The notes beneath the pieces are model-generated. The model saw only the letters and a list, made by a program, of their open reading frames with translations. It was not told the DNA's origin and searched no databases. Shown here piece after piece: positions 21,101 through 29,801 of a stretch of 64,000 nt of DNA (its first letter is position 1; each line of letters begins with the position of its first letter). The stretch spans positions 186,001 to 250,000 of the forward strand of contig NZ_JABBFW010000001.1 of the NCBI RefSeq assembly GCF_012927045.1. Reading direction: 5' to 3'. The translations under genes were made by a program, and so were the position numbers. The stretch is from Azohydromonas caseinilytica (GTDB lineage: Bacteria; Pseudomonadota; Gammaproteobacteria; Burkholderiales; Burkholderiaceae_C).

Positions 21101-21124
21101 GGCCTGCGCGCTGCTGCGCAGGCC
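21101..21124 (+). terminator. Hairpin after the small basic gene
   Basis: GGCCTGCGC (21101-21109) pairs with GCGCAGGCC (21116-21124) around six bases, 17 bases after the stop. It has no T-tract. Confidence 0.5.
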
Positions 21125-21137
21125 GCAGTCAATACAG

Positions 21138-21165
21138 CCTCAGGCCCGCGCAAGCGGGCATGAGG
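21138..21165. repeat. Palindrome CCTCAGGCCCGC-GCAA-GCGGGCATGAGG
   Basis: Two 12-base arms with one mismatch surround a GCAA loop, immediately before the convergent hemerythrin stop. It can act as a bidirectional terminator and resembles the other GCCCGC palindromes here. Confidence 0.5.
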
Positions 21166-21175
21166 CAACCCCCGC

Positions 21176-21661
21176 TCACTCCAGCGGCGCCGCCTTGTCC
21201 GTCTGCTCGGCGATGGCCTCGCGCGGGTCGCCCTCGCGCTTGAGCTGCTGCTGCAGCCCGTGCATCTGCTCGCCCAGCGTGCTGCGCGCCATGGGCTCCA
21301 GCAGCTGCTTCACCTTCGGGAACAGGTGCTCCTCCTCTTCCTTGTGGTGATGCTCGGCCTGCTCCTTGAGCACGTGGAATTTGGCCTCGAAGCTGGGGTC
21401 GTCGGGCGACAGCGCCAGCAGGTCGGCCATCACGCGCTTGAGCGAGAGGTGCTCCTCCAGCGACTCCAGCAGGATGTCCTCGGTGCGGTGCGCCTTCACG
21501 GCCGGATAGAAGATCTGCTCCTCCGAGCTGAGGTGCACCGTGAGCTCGTCGCCCACGCGCTTGAACAGCGCCTCGCGCTGCCAGGCCTCGGCCTCCATCC
21601 AGGCCTTCATCAGCGCCTCCAGGCTGCGGTGCTGGCCGGTGAGCAGTTCAATGGCGTCCAT
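21176..21661 (-). CDS. Hemerythrin (HHE) domain protein
   Basis: The 161-residue four-helix protein has the HHE-type iron ligand pattern: His10 in TGQHRSLE, HLSSEEQIFYP, EEHLSLKRVM, and HHHKEEEEHLFPKV. Such proteins bind a di-iron centre and act in oxygen, NO or peroxide sensing or iron handling. The start at 21661 is preceded by AAGGA. It is divergent from the FMN reductase gene. A second, membrane-tailed hemerythrin lies 2 kb away. Cytoplasmic, since no signal peptide is seen. Confidence 0.85.
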   Translation of the reverse strand: MDAIELLTGQHRSLEALMKAWMEAEAWQREALFKRVGDELTVHLSSEEQIFYPAVKAHRTEDILLESLEEHLSLKRVMADLLALSPDDPSFEAKFHVLKEQAEHHHKEEEEHLFPKVKQLLEPMARSTLGEQMHGLQQQLKREGDPREAIAEQTDKAAPLE

Positions 21662-21817
21662 GGCAGTGTGTCCTTTTGAGGTGGTCGGTCGATGCGGGCC
21701 AGCTTGGCAGCCGGCATGCCCACGCCCGGCTGGAGGGAGTTCCGGGCGCGGTACGGGCGTGCCGCTTGCCCACCGCGCGGCAACCCGCGGCACCGGCCGC
21801 GACCGGAGCACGTCACC

Positions 21818-22387
21818 ATGGCCGATCCCCATCCCATCGCCGTCATCGTCGGCAGCCTGCGCAAGGGCTCCTACAACCGCCTGGTGGCGCAGGCGCTGAT
21901 CCAGCTGGCGCAGCCCGCGCTGCAGCTGCGCCTCCTGGAGATCGGCAAGCTGCCGCTCTACAACCAGGACCTCGAAGGCGGCGATCTCACGCCGCCGCAG
22001 CCCTGGACCGATTTCCGCGAGGCGCTGCGCCCGATGCACGGCGTCATCTTCGTGACGCCCGAATACAACCGCGGCGTGCCGGCCGCGCTCAAGAACGCCA
22101 TCGACGTGGGCTCGCGCCCCTACGGCGCGGCGGCCTGGACGGGCAAGCCGGCGGCCATCATCAGCGCCTCGCCCGGCGCCATGGGCGGCTTCGGCGCCAA
22201 CCACCAGCTGCGCCAGTCGCTGGTGTTCCTGGACATGCCGCCGCTGCAGCAGCCCGAGTGCTACCTCAGCCACATCGACAAGGCCTTCGGCCCGGACGGC
22301 CAGCTCGGCGACGAGCGGCTGCGCGGCCTGCTGCAGAAGCTGCTGCGGACCTTCGAGCACTGGGTGGAGTGCCACCACGGCCATTGA
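21818..22387 (+). CDS. NADPH-dependent FMN reductase family protein
   Basis: The 189-residue flavodoxin-like protein has the family motifs IVGSLRKGSYNRLVA (phosphate loop), FVTPEYNRGVPAALKNAID (flavin contact) and a SPGAMGGFGANHQLRQ loop. This matches the ChrR/YieF/AzoR-type NAD(P)H:quinone or chromate reductases. GGAG precedes ATG 21818; the frame is open upstream but lacks support. It may supply reduced flavin or detoxify quinones alongside the adjacent hemerythrin. Confidence 0.88.
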   Translation: MADPHPIAVIVGSLRKGSYNRLVAQALIQLAQPALQLRLLEIGKLPLYNQDLEGGDLTPPQPWTDFREALRPMHGVIFVTPEYNRGVPAALKNAIDVGSRPYGAAAWTGKPAAIISASPGAMGGFGANHQLRQSLVFLDMPPLQQPECYLSHIDKAFGPDGQLGDERLRGLLQKLLRTFEHWVECHHGH

Positions 22388-22439
22388 GCCGCCCGCGCCG
22401 CGCGTATACCCCACATCCCACGCGACCCAGGAGAACGCC

Positions 22440-22874
22440 ATGAACGCCCACGCCCCGCTGACCGTCGTTTCATCCCCCACCGAGGACGCCGGCAAGCTGG
22501 TGCTGCGGGTGGTGCTGGGCGTGCTGATCCTGCTGCACGGCATCTCCAAGCTCATCAACGGGCCCGGCTTCATCATGGGGCTGCTGGCCAAGAGCGGGCT
22601 GCCCACGGCGCTGGCCTACGGCGTCTACATCGGCGAGGTGGTGGCGCCGCTGCTGCTGATCGCGGGGCTGTTCACGCGCGCCGCGGCGCTGATCGTGGTC
22701 ATCAACATGCTGGTGGCCCTGGGCCTGGTGCACATGGGGCAGCTCGGCCAGCTCAACAAGACCGGCGGCTGGGAGCTGGAGCTGCAGGGCATGTACCTGT
22801 TCGGCGCGCTGGCCGTGGCGCTGCTGGGCGCGGGCCGCTACAGCCTGGGCGGGCTGCGCGGGCGCTGGAACTGA
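22440..22874 (+). CDS. DoxX-family membrane protein
   Basis: The 144-residue protein has four predicted helices and the DoxX signature LRVVLGVLILLHGISKLING near 22-41, plus GEVVAPLLLIAGLFTRAAAL. DoxX proteins are quinol-oxidase-related or redox membrane proteins of broad and often unknown role. CAGGAGAA precedes ATG 22440, 52 bases after the FMN reductase stop, so an operon is likely. Confidence 0.85.
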   Translation: MNAHAPLTVVSSPTEDAGKLVLRVVLGVLILLHGISKLINGPGFIMGLLAKSGLPTALAYGVYIGEVVAPLLLIAGLFTRAAALIVVINMLVALGLVHMGQLGQLNKTGGWELELQGMYLFGALAVALLGAGRYSLGGLRGRWN

Positions 22875-22878
22875 AAAC

Positions 22879-22903
22879 CGCCTCCGGCGCGGCGCCGGAG
22901 GCG
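22879..22903 (+). terminator. Hairpin after doxX-like gene
   Basis: CGCCTCCGGC (22879-22888) pairs perfectly with GCCGGAGGCG (22894-22903) around five bases, four bases after the stop. A short mixed run follows, without a clean T-tract. Confidence 0.55.
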
Positions 22904-22954
22904 CGTTAGGCTGGCGGCCCCGCCTGTCCCGCGCCGTCGCGCGCTCATGTCTCC

Positions 22955-23362
22955 ATGGCCCTGACCGAGCACTACTTCGCCCTCAAGCACGCCCACATGG
23001 GCTTCGTCTACCTCAGCGGCAGCCTGTTCGCCGTGCGCGGCCTGGGCGCCCTCGCCGGCGCACGCTGGGCCATGCTCAAGCCGCTGCGCATTGCCAGCGT
23101 GCTCATCGACACGCTCCTGGTCACGGCCGCGCTGCTGGTGCTGGCGGCGCTGCAGTTCCAGCCGCTGGGCGCCTCCTGGCTGTGGGTGAAGCTGGCGCTG
23201 CTGCCGGTGTACGTGGCGCTGGGCACCTTCGCCCTGAAGCGCGCGCGCTCCACGGGCCAGCGCGCGCTGTACTGGCTGCTGGCGCTGGCGGTTTTCGGGT
23301 TCATGATCTCCGTGGCGCGCGCCCACCATCCGCTGGGACTGCTGCACGGCCTGGCGGGCTGA
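22955..23362 (+). CDS. SirB2-like membrane protein
   Basis: The 135-residue protein has four hydrophobic helices. LKHAHMGFVYLSGSLFAVRG near the start, the LIDTLLVTAALLVLAAL helix, and the VARAHHPLGLL ending match SirB2 family members, whose function is not firmly known. ATG 22955 has no strong ribosome site. It lies between the DoxX gene and a hemerythrin gene on the same strand. Confidence 0.78.
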   Translation: MALTEHYFALKHAHMGFVYLSGSLFAVRGLGALAGARWAMLKPLRIASVLIDTLLVTAALLVLAALQFQPLGASWLWVKLALLPVYVALGTFALKRARSTGQRALYWLLALAVFGFMISVARAHHPLGLLHGLAG

Positions 23363-23426
23363 CGGACGTGCGCGCACGGGAATGCGGCTTGCCCCCCGTG
23401 AGGCTCACTTCCCGGAGGCCCTCGTC

Positions 23427-24017
23427 ATGAACCAGTTCCTGAACAAGCTCTCGCCCAGCATCACCAACATGATCCGCATGGATCACACCCATGTGCTGGC
23501 CACCTTCCACCAGTACGAGGTCGACACCCCGCCCAAGACCAAGCAGGCCCTGGCCAAGACGGTGTGCCTGGCGCTGGAGATCCACGCCCAGCTGGAAGAG
23601 GAAATCTTCTACCCCGCCTTGCGCGAGGCGCAGAGCGACAACGCGGTGCTCGACAAGAGCGTCCCGGAGCATGACGAGATGCGCACCCTCATCGCCCGGC
23701 TGCGCACGCTGGACCCGACCGACCCCGAGCACGACCGTGTCTTCATGTCGCTGATGCGCGCCGTGATGCACCACGTGGCCGACGAGGAGACCACGCTGCT
23801 GCCCCAGGCCGAGCTGGGCCTGGCCGACCGCCTCAACGAGCTGGGCGCCAAGATGACCAAGCGCCGCCTGGAGCTGACCGCGCCGCATGCCGGCGAGATC
23901 GCCGCCAACACCGTGCGCACCATGCCCGCCAGCTCCATGGCGCTGGCCGCCGGCGCGCTGCTCATGGGCGGCTACATGCTCAAGCAGACCTTCCGCCACC
24001 GCCGCCACATGGGTTGA
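23427..24017 (+). CDS. Hemerythrin domain protein with C-terminal membrane tail
   Basis: Residues 1-140 of 196 carry the HHE pattern: RMDHTHVLATFHQYE, LEIHAQLEEEIFYPA, VPEHDEMRTL, MHHVADEETTLLPQ. The last 35 contain a hydrophobic helix (MALAAGALLMGGYMLKQ) and a basic RHRRH end, a C-tail anchor orientation with the di-iron domain in the cytoplasm. CGGAGG precedes ATG 23427. A clear terminator follows. Possible role in oxygen, NO or iron handling at the inner membrane. Confidence 0.85.
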   Translation: MNQFLNKLSPSITNMIRMDHTHVLATFHQYEVDTPPKTKQALAKTVCLALEIHAQLEEEIFYPALREAQSDNAVLDKSVPEHDEMRTLIARLRTLDPTDPEHDRVFMSLMRAVMHHVADEETTLLPQAELGLADRLNELGAKMTKRRLELTAPHAGEIAANTVRTMPASSMALAAGALLMGGYMLKQTFRHRRHMG

Positions 24018-24043
24018 AGCGGGCCGCTTTGCCTCCTCCACCG

Positions 24044-24067
24044 ACCGGGCCTGCGGGCCCGGTTTTC
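24044..24067 (+). terminator. Rho-independent terminator
   Basis: ACCGGGCC (24044-24051) pairs with GGGCCCGGT-side bases to 24063 around a TGCG loop and is followed by TTTTC. It lies 27 bases after the hemerythrin stop and is the cleanest intrinsic terminator in this part of the window. Confidence 0.75.
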
Positions 24068-24291
24068 ATTGCGGCGCGGACTTTGTCCAGGCCCGGTGCG
24101 GCATCAATCACAAGGCACCGGAAAACTCGGTTACGGGGTGTACGAGAAGGCTGAAATTCCGGGGCGAATCGCGGCTTGGTCGGCCGATTGAGGGATTTGG
24201 CGATGGGGCTCAATGAGGACATGGACCCCGCGGTCCCGCCCCCGGCTTCCGGCTTCCGGCCCGTGGCGGGTCCGCCTGCTGAAAGCCCGCC

Positions 24292-24612
24292 GTGAACGAA
24301 CTCGCCCACAACCGCCATCTCTTCATCGAAGACCTCGCGCGCCGGCTGCACGCGCTCGAAACCGGCCAGCGGCGCATGAACGCGCTGGACTACCGGGTGC
24401 ACGCCCGCATGCTGCGCCACGCCCTGGCCGGCGTGCCGCGCCGCCAGCTGCACGTGCTCATGACCTACCCCGTCGTGTGCGAGGTGGTGGACAACCGCGG
24501 CTTCGACGAGTGCGGCCTGCTGCAAAGCGCCGGCGACGAGGCGCGCGAGCTGCGCGAGCTCACCGACGTGCTGCTGCAGCACTTGCAGCGCAGCAGCCGC
24601 AAGGCGGCGTGA
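24292..24612 (+). CDS. Small helical protein of unknown function
   Basis: The 106-residue product starts at GTG 24292. It is predicted mostly helical, charged and cytoplasmic, with one HVLMTYPVVCEVVDN hydrophobic strand. I recognise no family. No good ribosome site is visible, but the frame has coding-like third-position G+C bias and ends before the convergent DUF1854 gene. The 274 bases upstream hold no other gene. Confidence 0.55.
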   Translation: MNELAHNRHLFIEDLARRLHALETGQRRMNALDYRVHARMLRHALAGVPRRQLHVLMTYPVVCEVVDNRGFDECGLLQSAGDEARELRELTDVLLQHLQRSSRKAA

Positions 24613-24702
24613 TCGGGCGCCGGCCTGCACGCCGGCCGCCATTGCTCTCAAGGGGTTTACAAGACTCTCACTCGACACAACCGCGTGAGAATTTCGTTGC
24701 CT

Positions 24703-24721
24703 GCCGGGTGACAAACCCGGC
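24703..24721. terminator. Bidirectional hairpin between convergent genes
   Basis: GCCGGGT (24703-24709) pairs with ACCCGGC (24715-24721) around GACAA. It lies 18 bases from the DUF1854 stop on minus and about 90 bases past the small plus gene. Confidence 0.5.
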
Positions 24722-24739
24722 CATCCCTTGGGGAACGTC

Positions 24740-25216
24740 TTACAGAAACCGCTCCAGCAGCTTCTTGGACGCCTTGTCCAGCGCGAAGCGGTCGGCCAGG
24801 AACTGCACGCCGTCGGCGCTGGTGATCAGCAGCAGCGTCCCGCCGGGCAGGCGGCGGATGTCCTCCTCGGCCTTGAGCACGAACCGCGCCGTGCCGCGGT
24901 CGGTGCGCACGCGCCAGGTGCTGGGCGTGGCGAAGCTCGACACCGACTCCAGCTGCTCGATGCGCGGCATGAACTCGCGCAGCGCCAGCTCCTCCTCCAC
25001 CAGCACGCGGGCCGCGGGCGTGAGCGCATCCATGCGGTCCACCCAGGCCAGTTCGTGGCCGTCGGGCCCCACCAGCGAGAGGCCCTCCTGCGGCGCGGCG
25101 ATCGGGAAGGCGCGCACCGGCGTCACGCCCACATGCTCGCGCCCGGCCGCGTCGGTCAGCACCAGGCGGCCGAAGGCGTTGCGCGAGAGGCGGAAATCCT
25201 CGTTCTTGGCATCCAT
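24740..25216 (-). CDS. Cyanophycin-associated DUF1854 protein
   Basis: The 158-residue soluble protein is of DUF1854 type, with FRLSRNAFGRLVLTDAAG at the start, a central YxGVxPVRAFPI-like strand (VGVTPVRAFPIAAP) and a LLITSADGVQFLADRF ending. Family members are regularly found beside cphA with an ABC transporter, and databases label them as cyanophycin metabolism-associated; their biochemistry is not known to me. It starts three bases after the ABC transporter stop, so the two are co-expressed. Confidence 0.85.
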   Translation of the reverse strand: MDAKNEDFRLSRNAFGRLVLTDAAGREHVGVTPVRAFPIAAPQEGLSLVGPDGHELAWVDRMDALTPAARVLVEEELALREFMPRIEQLESVSSFATPSTWRVRTDRGTARFVLKAEEDIRRLPGGTLLLITSADGVQFLADRFALDKASKKLLERFL

Positions 25217-25219
25217 GGC

Positions 25220-27481
25220 TTAGACCTCCCCGGTCTGGCGCGCCAGATGCGCCTCCACGGCGCGCGGCGTCTGCGGCTCGGTATCGACGTTGCGCGCCTG
25301 CGCCTCGTACAGCCGCCAGTAGGCGCCCTGCTTTTCCATCAGCTCGTCGTGCGGGCCCACTTCCACCACGCGGCCGCGGTCCATCACCACCAGGCGGTCG
25401 GCCTTGCGCAGCGTCGAGAGGCGGTGCGCGATGGCGATGGTGGTGCGGCCCTGCACCAGGTTGTCCAGCGCCTTCTGGATTTCGCCCTCGGTCTCCGTGT
25501 CCACGCTGGAGGTGGCCTCGTCGAGGATGAGGATGCGCGGGTCGATGAGCAGCGCGCGCGCGATGGAGATGCGCTGGCGCTCGCCGCCGGAGAGGCCCTG
25601 GCCGCGCTCGCCCACCAGCGAGTCGTAGCCGTGCGGCAGGCGCAGGATGAACTCGTGCGCGTGCGCCGCGCGCGCCGCCGCCACGATCTGCTCGCGCGTG
25701 GCGTCGGGCCGGCCGTAGGCGATGTTCTCGGCGATGGTGCCGAAGAACAGGAAGGGCTCCTGCAGCACCAGGCCGATGTGGCGCCGGTAGTCGGCCACGG
25801 CGAAGCGGCGGATGTCGGTGCCGTCCACGCGGATGGAGCCGTCGGTGACGTCGTAGAAGCGGCAGATCAGGTTGACCAGCGTGCTCTTGCCCGAGCCGCT
25901 GTGGCCGACCAGGCCGATCATCTCGCCGGGGCGGATGTCGAGGTCCAGCCCGCGGATGACGCCGCGGTTGCCGTAGCGGAAGGTCAGCCCGCGCATCTCG
26001 ATGCGGCCCTGCACCGCCGGCAGCGGCACCGGGTTGGCCGGGTCGGGCACGTTCGAGACATGGTCCAGGATGTCGAAGATGCGCTTGGCGCCGGCGGCGG
26101 CCTTCTGCGTCACCGACACGATGCGGCTCATCGAGTCCAGCCGCGAGTAGAAGCGGCCGATGTAGGCGATGAAGGCGGTGAGCACGCCCACCGTGATCTC
26201 GTTGCGGCTGATCTGCCAGATGCCGAAGGCCCACACCACCAGCAGCCCGATCTCGGTGAGCAGTGTCACCGTGGGCGTGAACAGGCTCCAGGTCTTGTTG
26301 AGCCGGTCGTTGACCTCCAGGTTGTGGCGGTTGGCGTCGCGGAAGCGCTGCGCCTCGCGCGCCTCCTGCGCGAAGGCCTTGACCACGCGCACGCCGGGAA
26401 TGGTGTCGGCCAGCACGTTGGTGACCTCGGACCAGACCCGGTCGATCTTCTCGAAGCCCGTGCGCAGCCGCTCGCGCACCGCGTGGATGAGCCAGCCGAT
26501 GATGGGCAGCGGCACCAGCGTCACCAGCGCCAGCCAGGGGTTGATCGAGAACAGGATCGCCGCCGTCATGGCGATCATCAGCACGTCGGTGGCGAAGTCG
26601 AGCGCGTGCAGCGACAGGAAGACGTTGATGCGGTCGGTCTCGGAGCCGATGCGCGCCAGCAGGTCGCCGGTGCGCTTGTTGCCGAAGTAGTCCAGCGACA
26701 GTGTCAGCAGGTGCTCGTAGGTGGTGGTGCGCAAATCCGCGCCAATGCGCTCGCTCACCAGCGCCAGCAGGTACGTGCGGGCCCAGCTCAGGCCCCAGGC
26801 CAGCAGCGCCGAGCCCAGCAGCCCGGCCAGCAGCAGCATCACCAGGCCGGTGTCGATCTGCTGCCCGTTCTGGAACGGGATCAGCACCCGGTCCATCAGC
26901 GGGATGGTCAGATAGGGCGGCACCAGCGTCGCCGCGGTGGAGGCCAGCGTCAGCACGAAACCCAGGAACAGCCGGCCCTGGTAGGGCCTGGCGAAACGCC
27001 ACAGCCGCAGCAGCACCCAGGTCGAGGTGGGCTTGCGGGGCGCCTTGGCGGCGTGGTCCTCGGCCTCCTCGTCCGCCGCCTCGTCGTGCTCCTCGGCCAG
27101 CATGCCGGCGCGCCGGGCCTGCTGGCGCTCGAAGGCGGCCATGAACTGCTGCGCCGCCGGCCCCTGCGCCAGCGTGAAGTGCCACTGCGCCAGGCGCCGG
27201 TGCGCGTCCAGCAGTTCCAGCGTGCCCACGCCGGCGTGGTCGCTCAGGCGCAGCGCGAGGTCCCGGGTCAGCGGCCAGTCGAGCCAGCGCCCGTCCGGGA
27301 GCGCCGCCTGCAGGGTGCGCTCGGTGAGCACCAGGCCGGCGTCGGTAAAGCGCAGCTGGGCATCGAGGTCAACCTGCAGCGTCGCCAGCACGTTGTCGCC
27401 AGCATCGAGGCGGGAAGGCAAGGCCCCGCGCCAAGCGGCGCCAGCCTCACCGGACAAGGGAGCGGAGTGTGAATGTGACAT
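25220..27481 (-). CDS. Cyanophycin-associated ABC transporter, fused membrane and ATPase domains
   Basis: The product has 753 residues. An unusual soluble N-terminus of about 150 residues, ending in a Glu/Asp/Ala-rich linker, precedes an ABC exporter membrane domain with six helices (about 175-470). The ATPase is intact: GHSGSGKSTL, LSGGERQRISIARA, LILDEATSSVD, AHRLST. This is a type IV exporter half-transporter, probably a homodimer. The partner DUF1854 gene lies directly downstream and the cyanophycin synthetase genes are divergent, 145 bases away. The cargo is unknown. ATG 27481 has no obvious ribosome site. Confidence 0.88.
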   Translation of the reverse strand: MSHSHSAPLSGEAGAAWRGALPSRLDAGDNVLATLQVDLDAQLRFTDAGLVLTERTLQAALPDGRWLDWPLTRDLALRLSDHAGVGTLELLDAHRRLAQWHFTLAQGPAAQQFMAAFERQQARRAGMLAEEHDEAADEEAEDHAAKAPRKPTSTWVLLRLWRFARPYQGRLFLGFVLTLASTAATLVPPYLTIPLMDRVLIPFQNGQQIDTGLVMLLLAGLLGSALLAWGLSWARTYLLALVSERIGADLRTTTYEHLLTLSLDYFGNKRTGDLLARIGSETDRINVFLSLHALDFATDVLMIAMTAAILFSINPWLALVTLVPLPIIGWLIHAVRERLRTGFEKIDRVWSEVTNVLADTIPGVRVVKAFAQEAREAQRFRDANRHNLEVNDRLNKTWSLFTPTVTLLTEIGLLVVWAFGIWQISRNEITVGVLTAFIAYIGRFYSRLDSMSRIVSVTQKAAAGAKRIFDILDHVSNVPDPANPVPLPAVQGRIEMRGLTFRYGNRGVIRGLDLDIRPGEMIGLVGHSGSGKSTLVNLICRFYDVTDGSIRVDGTDIRRFAVADYRRHIGLVLQEPFLFFGTIAENIAYGRPDATREQIVAAARAAHAHEFILRLPHGYDSLVGERGQGLSGGERQRISIARALLIDPRILILDEATSSVDTETEGEIQKALDNLVQGRTTIAIAHRLSTLRKADRLVVMDRGRVVEVGPHDELMEKQGAYWRLYEAQARNVDTEPQTPRAVEAHLARQTGEV

Positions 27482-27626
27482 GGGCTTTGAGCGCCCCGGC
27501 GGACGCCGGGGGCGCAGGATTCTCGCGCAAGCCGGTATCTGTACCGGTCCGGGGCAGGCCCGGTGCCGGGACCATTCGCCGCGAGCGGCACAATCCCGCA
27601 CTCGACCGGGACAGCATTAACTGACC

Positions 27627-29801
27627 ATGAGCGCCAAGAACGACATCCGGCTGCTGCGCATCAACCACCTGCGCGGGCCCAACATCTGGACCTACCGACC
27701 GGCCCTGGAGGTCTGGCTGGACCTCGGTGAGCTGGAGGACTATCCCTCCAACCTGCTGCCCGGCTTCACCGACCGGCTGCTGGGCCTGCTGCCCAACCTG
27801 ATGGAGCACCACTGCGGCGTGGGCGAGCGCGGCGGCTTCGTGGAGCGGCTGCGCGAGGGCACCTGGGCCGGCCACATCCTGGAGCACGTCGTCATCGAGC
27901 TGCTCAACCTCGCCGGCATGCCCACGGGCTTCGGCCAGACGCGCAGCACCTCGCAGCACGGCGTCTACCGCATGGTGTTCCGCGCCCGCGACGAGCAGGT
28001 GGCGCGCGCCGCGCTGGCCCAGGGCCACGCGCTGCTGATGGCGGCCATCAACGAGCGGCCCTTCGACGTCGAGGCCGCCGTCAACGTGGTGCGCGAGGAG
28101 CTCGACGACTGCTACCTCGGCCCCAGCACCGCGGCCATCGTGGAAGCCGCCACCGAGCGCCGCATCCCGCACATCCGCCTCAACAGCGGCAACCTGGTGC
28201 AGCTGGGCCATGGCAAGCGCCAGCGCCGCATCTGGACCGCCGAGACCGACCGCACCAGCGCCATCGGCGAAGGCATCGCCGGCGACAAGGATTTGACCAA
28301 GACGCTGCTGGCCGCCTGCGGCGTGCCGGTACCCGAGGGCCGCGTGGTCGAGAGCCCGGCCGAGGCCTGGGATGCCGCCGAGGACATCGGCGTGCCGGTG
28401 GTGGTGAAGCCCTCGGACGCCAACCACGGCCGCGGCGTGTCGCTGGAGCTGATGGAGCAAGCCGACATCGAAGCCGCCTTCGGCATCGCCGACGCCGAAG
28501 GCTCGGAGGTGATCGTCGAGCGCTACGTGCGCGGCAACGAGCACCGGCTGCTGGTGGTGGGCGGCAAGCTCGTGGCCGCCGCGCGCGGCGAGAGCCTGTG
28601 GATCACCGGCGACGGCGAGAGCACCGTGGTGCAGCTCATCGACAGCCAGCTCAACACCGACCCGCGCCGCGGCGAGACCGAGGACCTGCCGCTGGAGACC
28701 ATCCGCCTGGAGCGCGAGCCCGTGATGCGGCAGCTGCTGCAGCGCCAGGGGCTGGACGGCGACTCCGTTCCCGCCGCCGGCCGCCGCGTGCTGGTGCAGC
28801 GCAACGGCAACATGGCTTTCGACTGCACGCACGAGGTCCATCCCGAGGTTGCCGCGATGGCGGTGCTGGCCGCCAAGGTGGTGGGCCTGGACATCGCCGG
28901 CATCGACCTGGTGGCCGAGGACATCTCCAAGCCGCTGGAAGCCCAGGGCGGCGCCATCGTCGAGGTCAACGCCGGGCCCGGCCTGTTGATGCATTTGAAA
29001 CCCGCGGTGGGCACGCCGCAGCCGGTGGGCCGCGCCATCGTGGACCACCTCTTCGCCGAGGGCGAGAGCGGGCGCATCCCCATCGTCGGCGTGGCCGGCA
29101 CGCGCCACACGCACACCGTGGCGCGGCTGGTGGCCTGGCTGCTGCACCTGCGCGGCCAACCCGTGGGCCTGGCCTGCCGTGACGGTCTGTTCATGGAGAA
29201 CCGCCCGGTGCAGGGCGGCGACTGCGCCCACTGGGAAGCCGGCCACCGGCTGCTGATGAACCGCCGCATCGAGGCGGCCGTGATCGAGAACGGCCCGCTG
29301 GCCATCCTGCGCGACGGCCTGCCCTACGACCGCTGCCACATCGGCATCGTCACCGACGCCGAAGGCGCCGACACGCTGGCCGAGCACGACATCCGCGACG
29401 CCGACCAGATGCCCAAGGTGCTGCGCACGCAGATCGACGTGGTGCTCGAAGACGGCGTGGGCGTGCTCAACGCCGCCGACGAGCGCGTCGCCGCGCTGGC
29501 GCCGCTGTGCGACGGCGAGGTGATCCTGTACGCGCCGGACCCGGCCAACGCCGCGCTGGCCGCGCACGTGGAAGCCGGCGGCCGCGCCGTGCGGCTGCAG
29601 GGCCGCAGCGCCGAGCTGCTGGCGCCGGACGCGCAGCCGCAGCGCATCGAGCTCAGCGCCTGGGGCGAAGCCACCCGCGCCGAGGCCGTGCTGCCGGCCG
29701 TCGCCGCCGCCTGGGCGCTGGGCGTGGCCCCGGCCCTGATCCGTGCCGGCATCGAGACCTTCGATGCCGAGCTCGCGCGCAACCCGAACCCGACCCGCTG
29801 A
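27627..29801 (+). CDS. CphA-prime: cyanophycin synthetase-like protein with dead Mur-ligase P-loop
   Basis: The 724-residue product shares the cyanophycin synthetase layout: an N-terminal CphA domain, an ATP-grasp domain (AGDKDLTKTLLAACGVPVPEG, VVKPSDANHGRGVSLEL, VNAGPGLLMHLKP), then a Mur-ligase-like domain. In the latter the ATP-binding GTNGKT is replaced by GTRHTH at 491-496, with no Lys, and the domain is about 130 residues shorter than in CphA. It should therefore add Asp or a dipeptide through ATP-grasp but not Arg. Its stop overlaps the cphA start (TGATG). A role beside full CphA is inferred. Confidence 0.88.
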   Translation: MSAKNDIRLLRINHLRGPNIWTYRPALEVWLDLGELEDYPSNLLPGFTDRLLGLLPNLMEHHCGVGERGGFVERLREGTWAGHILEHVVIELLNLAGMPTGFGQTRSTSQHGVYRMVFRARDEQVARAALAQGHALLMAAINERPFDVEAAVNVVREELDDCYLGPSTAAIVEAATERRIPHIRLNSGNLVQLGHGKRQRRIWTAETDRTSAIGEGIAGDKDLTKTLLAACGVPVPEGRVVESPAEAWDAAEDIGVPVVVKPSDANHGRGVSLELMEQADIEAAFGIADAEGSEVIVERYVRGNEHRLLVVGGKLVAAARGESLWITGDGESTVVQLIDSQLNTDPRRGETEDLPLETIRLEREPVMRQLLQRQGLDGDSVPAAGRRVLVQRNGNMAFDCTHEVHPEVAAMAVLAAKVVGLDIAGIDLVAEDISKPLEAQGGAIVEVNAGPGLLMHLKPAVGTPQPVGRAIVDHLFAEGESGRIPIVGVAGTRHTHTVARLVAWLLHLRGQPVGLACRDGLFMENRPVQGGDCAHWEAGHRLLMNRRIEAAVIENGPLAILRDGLPYDRCHIGIVTDAEGADTLAEHDIRDADQMPKVLRTQIDVVLEDGVGVLNAADERVAALAPLCDGEVILYAPDPANAALAAHVEAGGRAVRLQGRSAELLAPDAQPQRIELSAWGEATRAEAVLPAVAAAWALGVAPALIRAGIETFDAELARNPNPTR

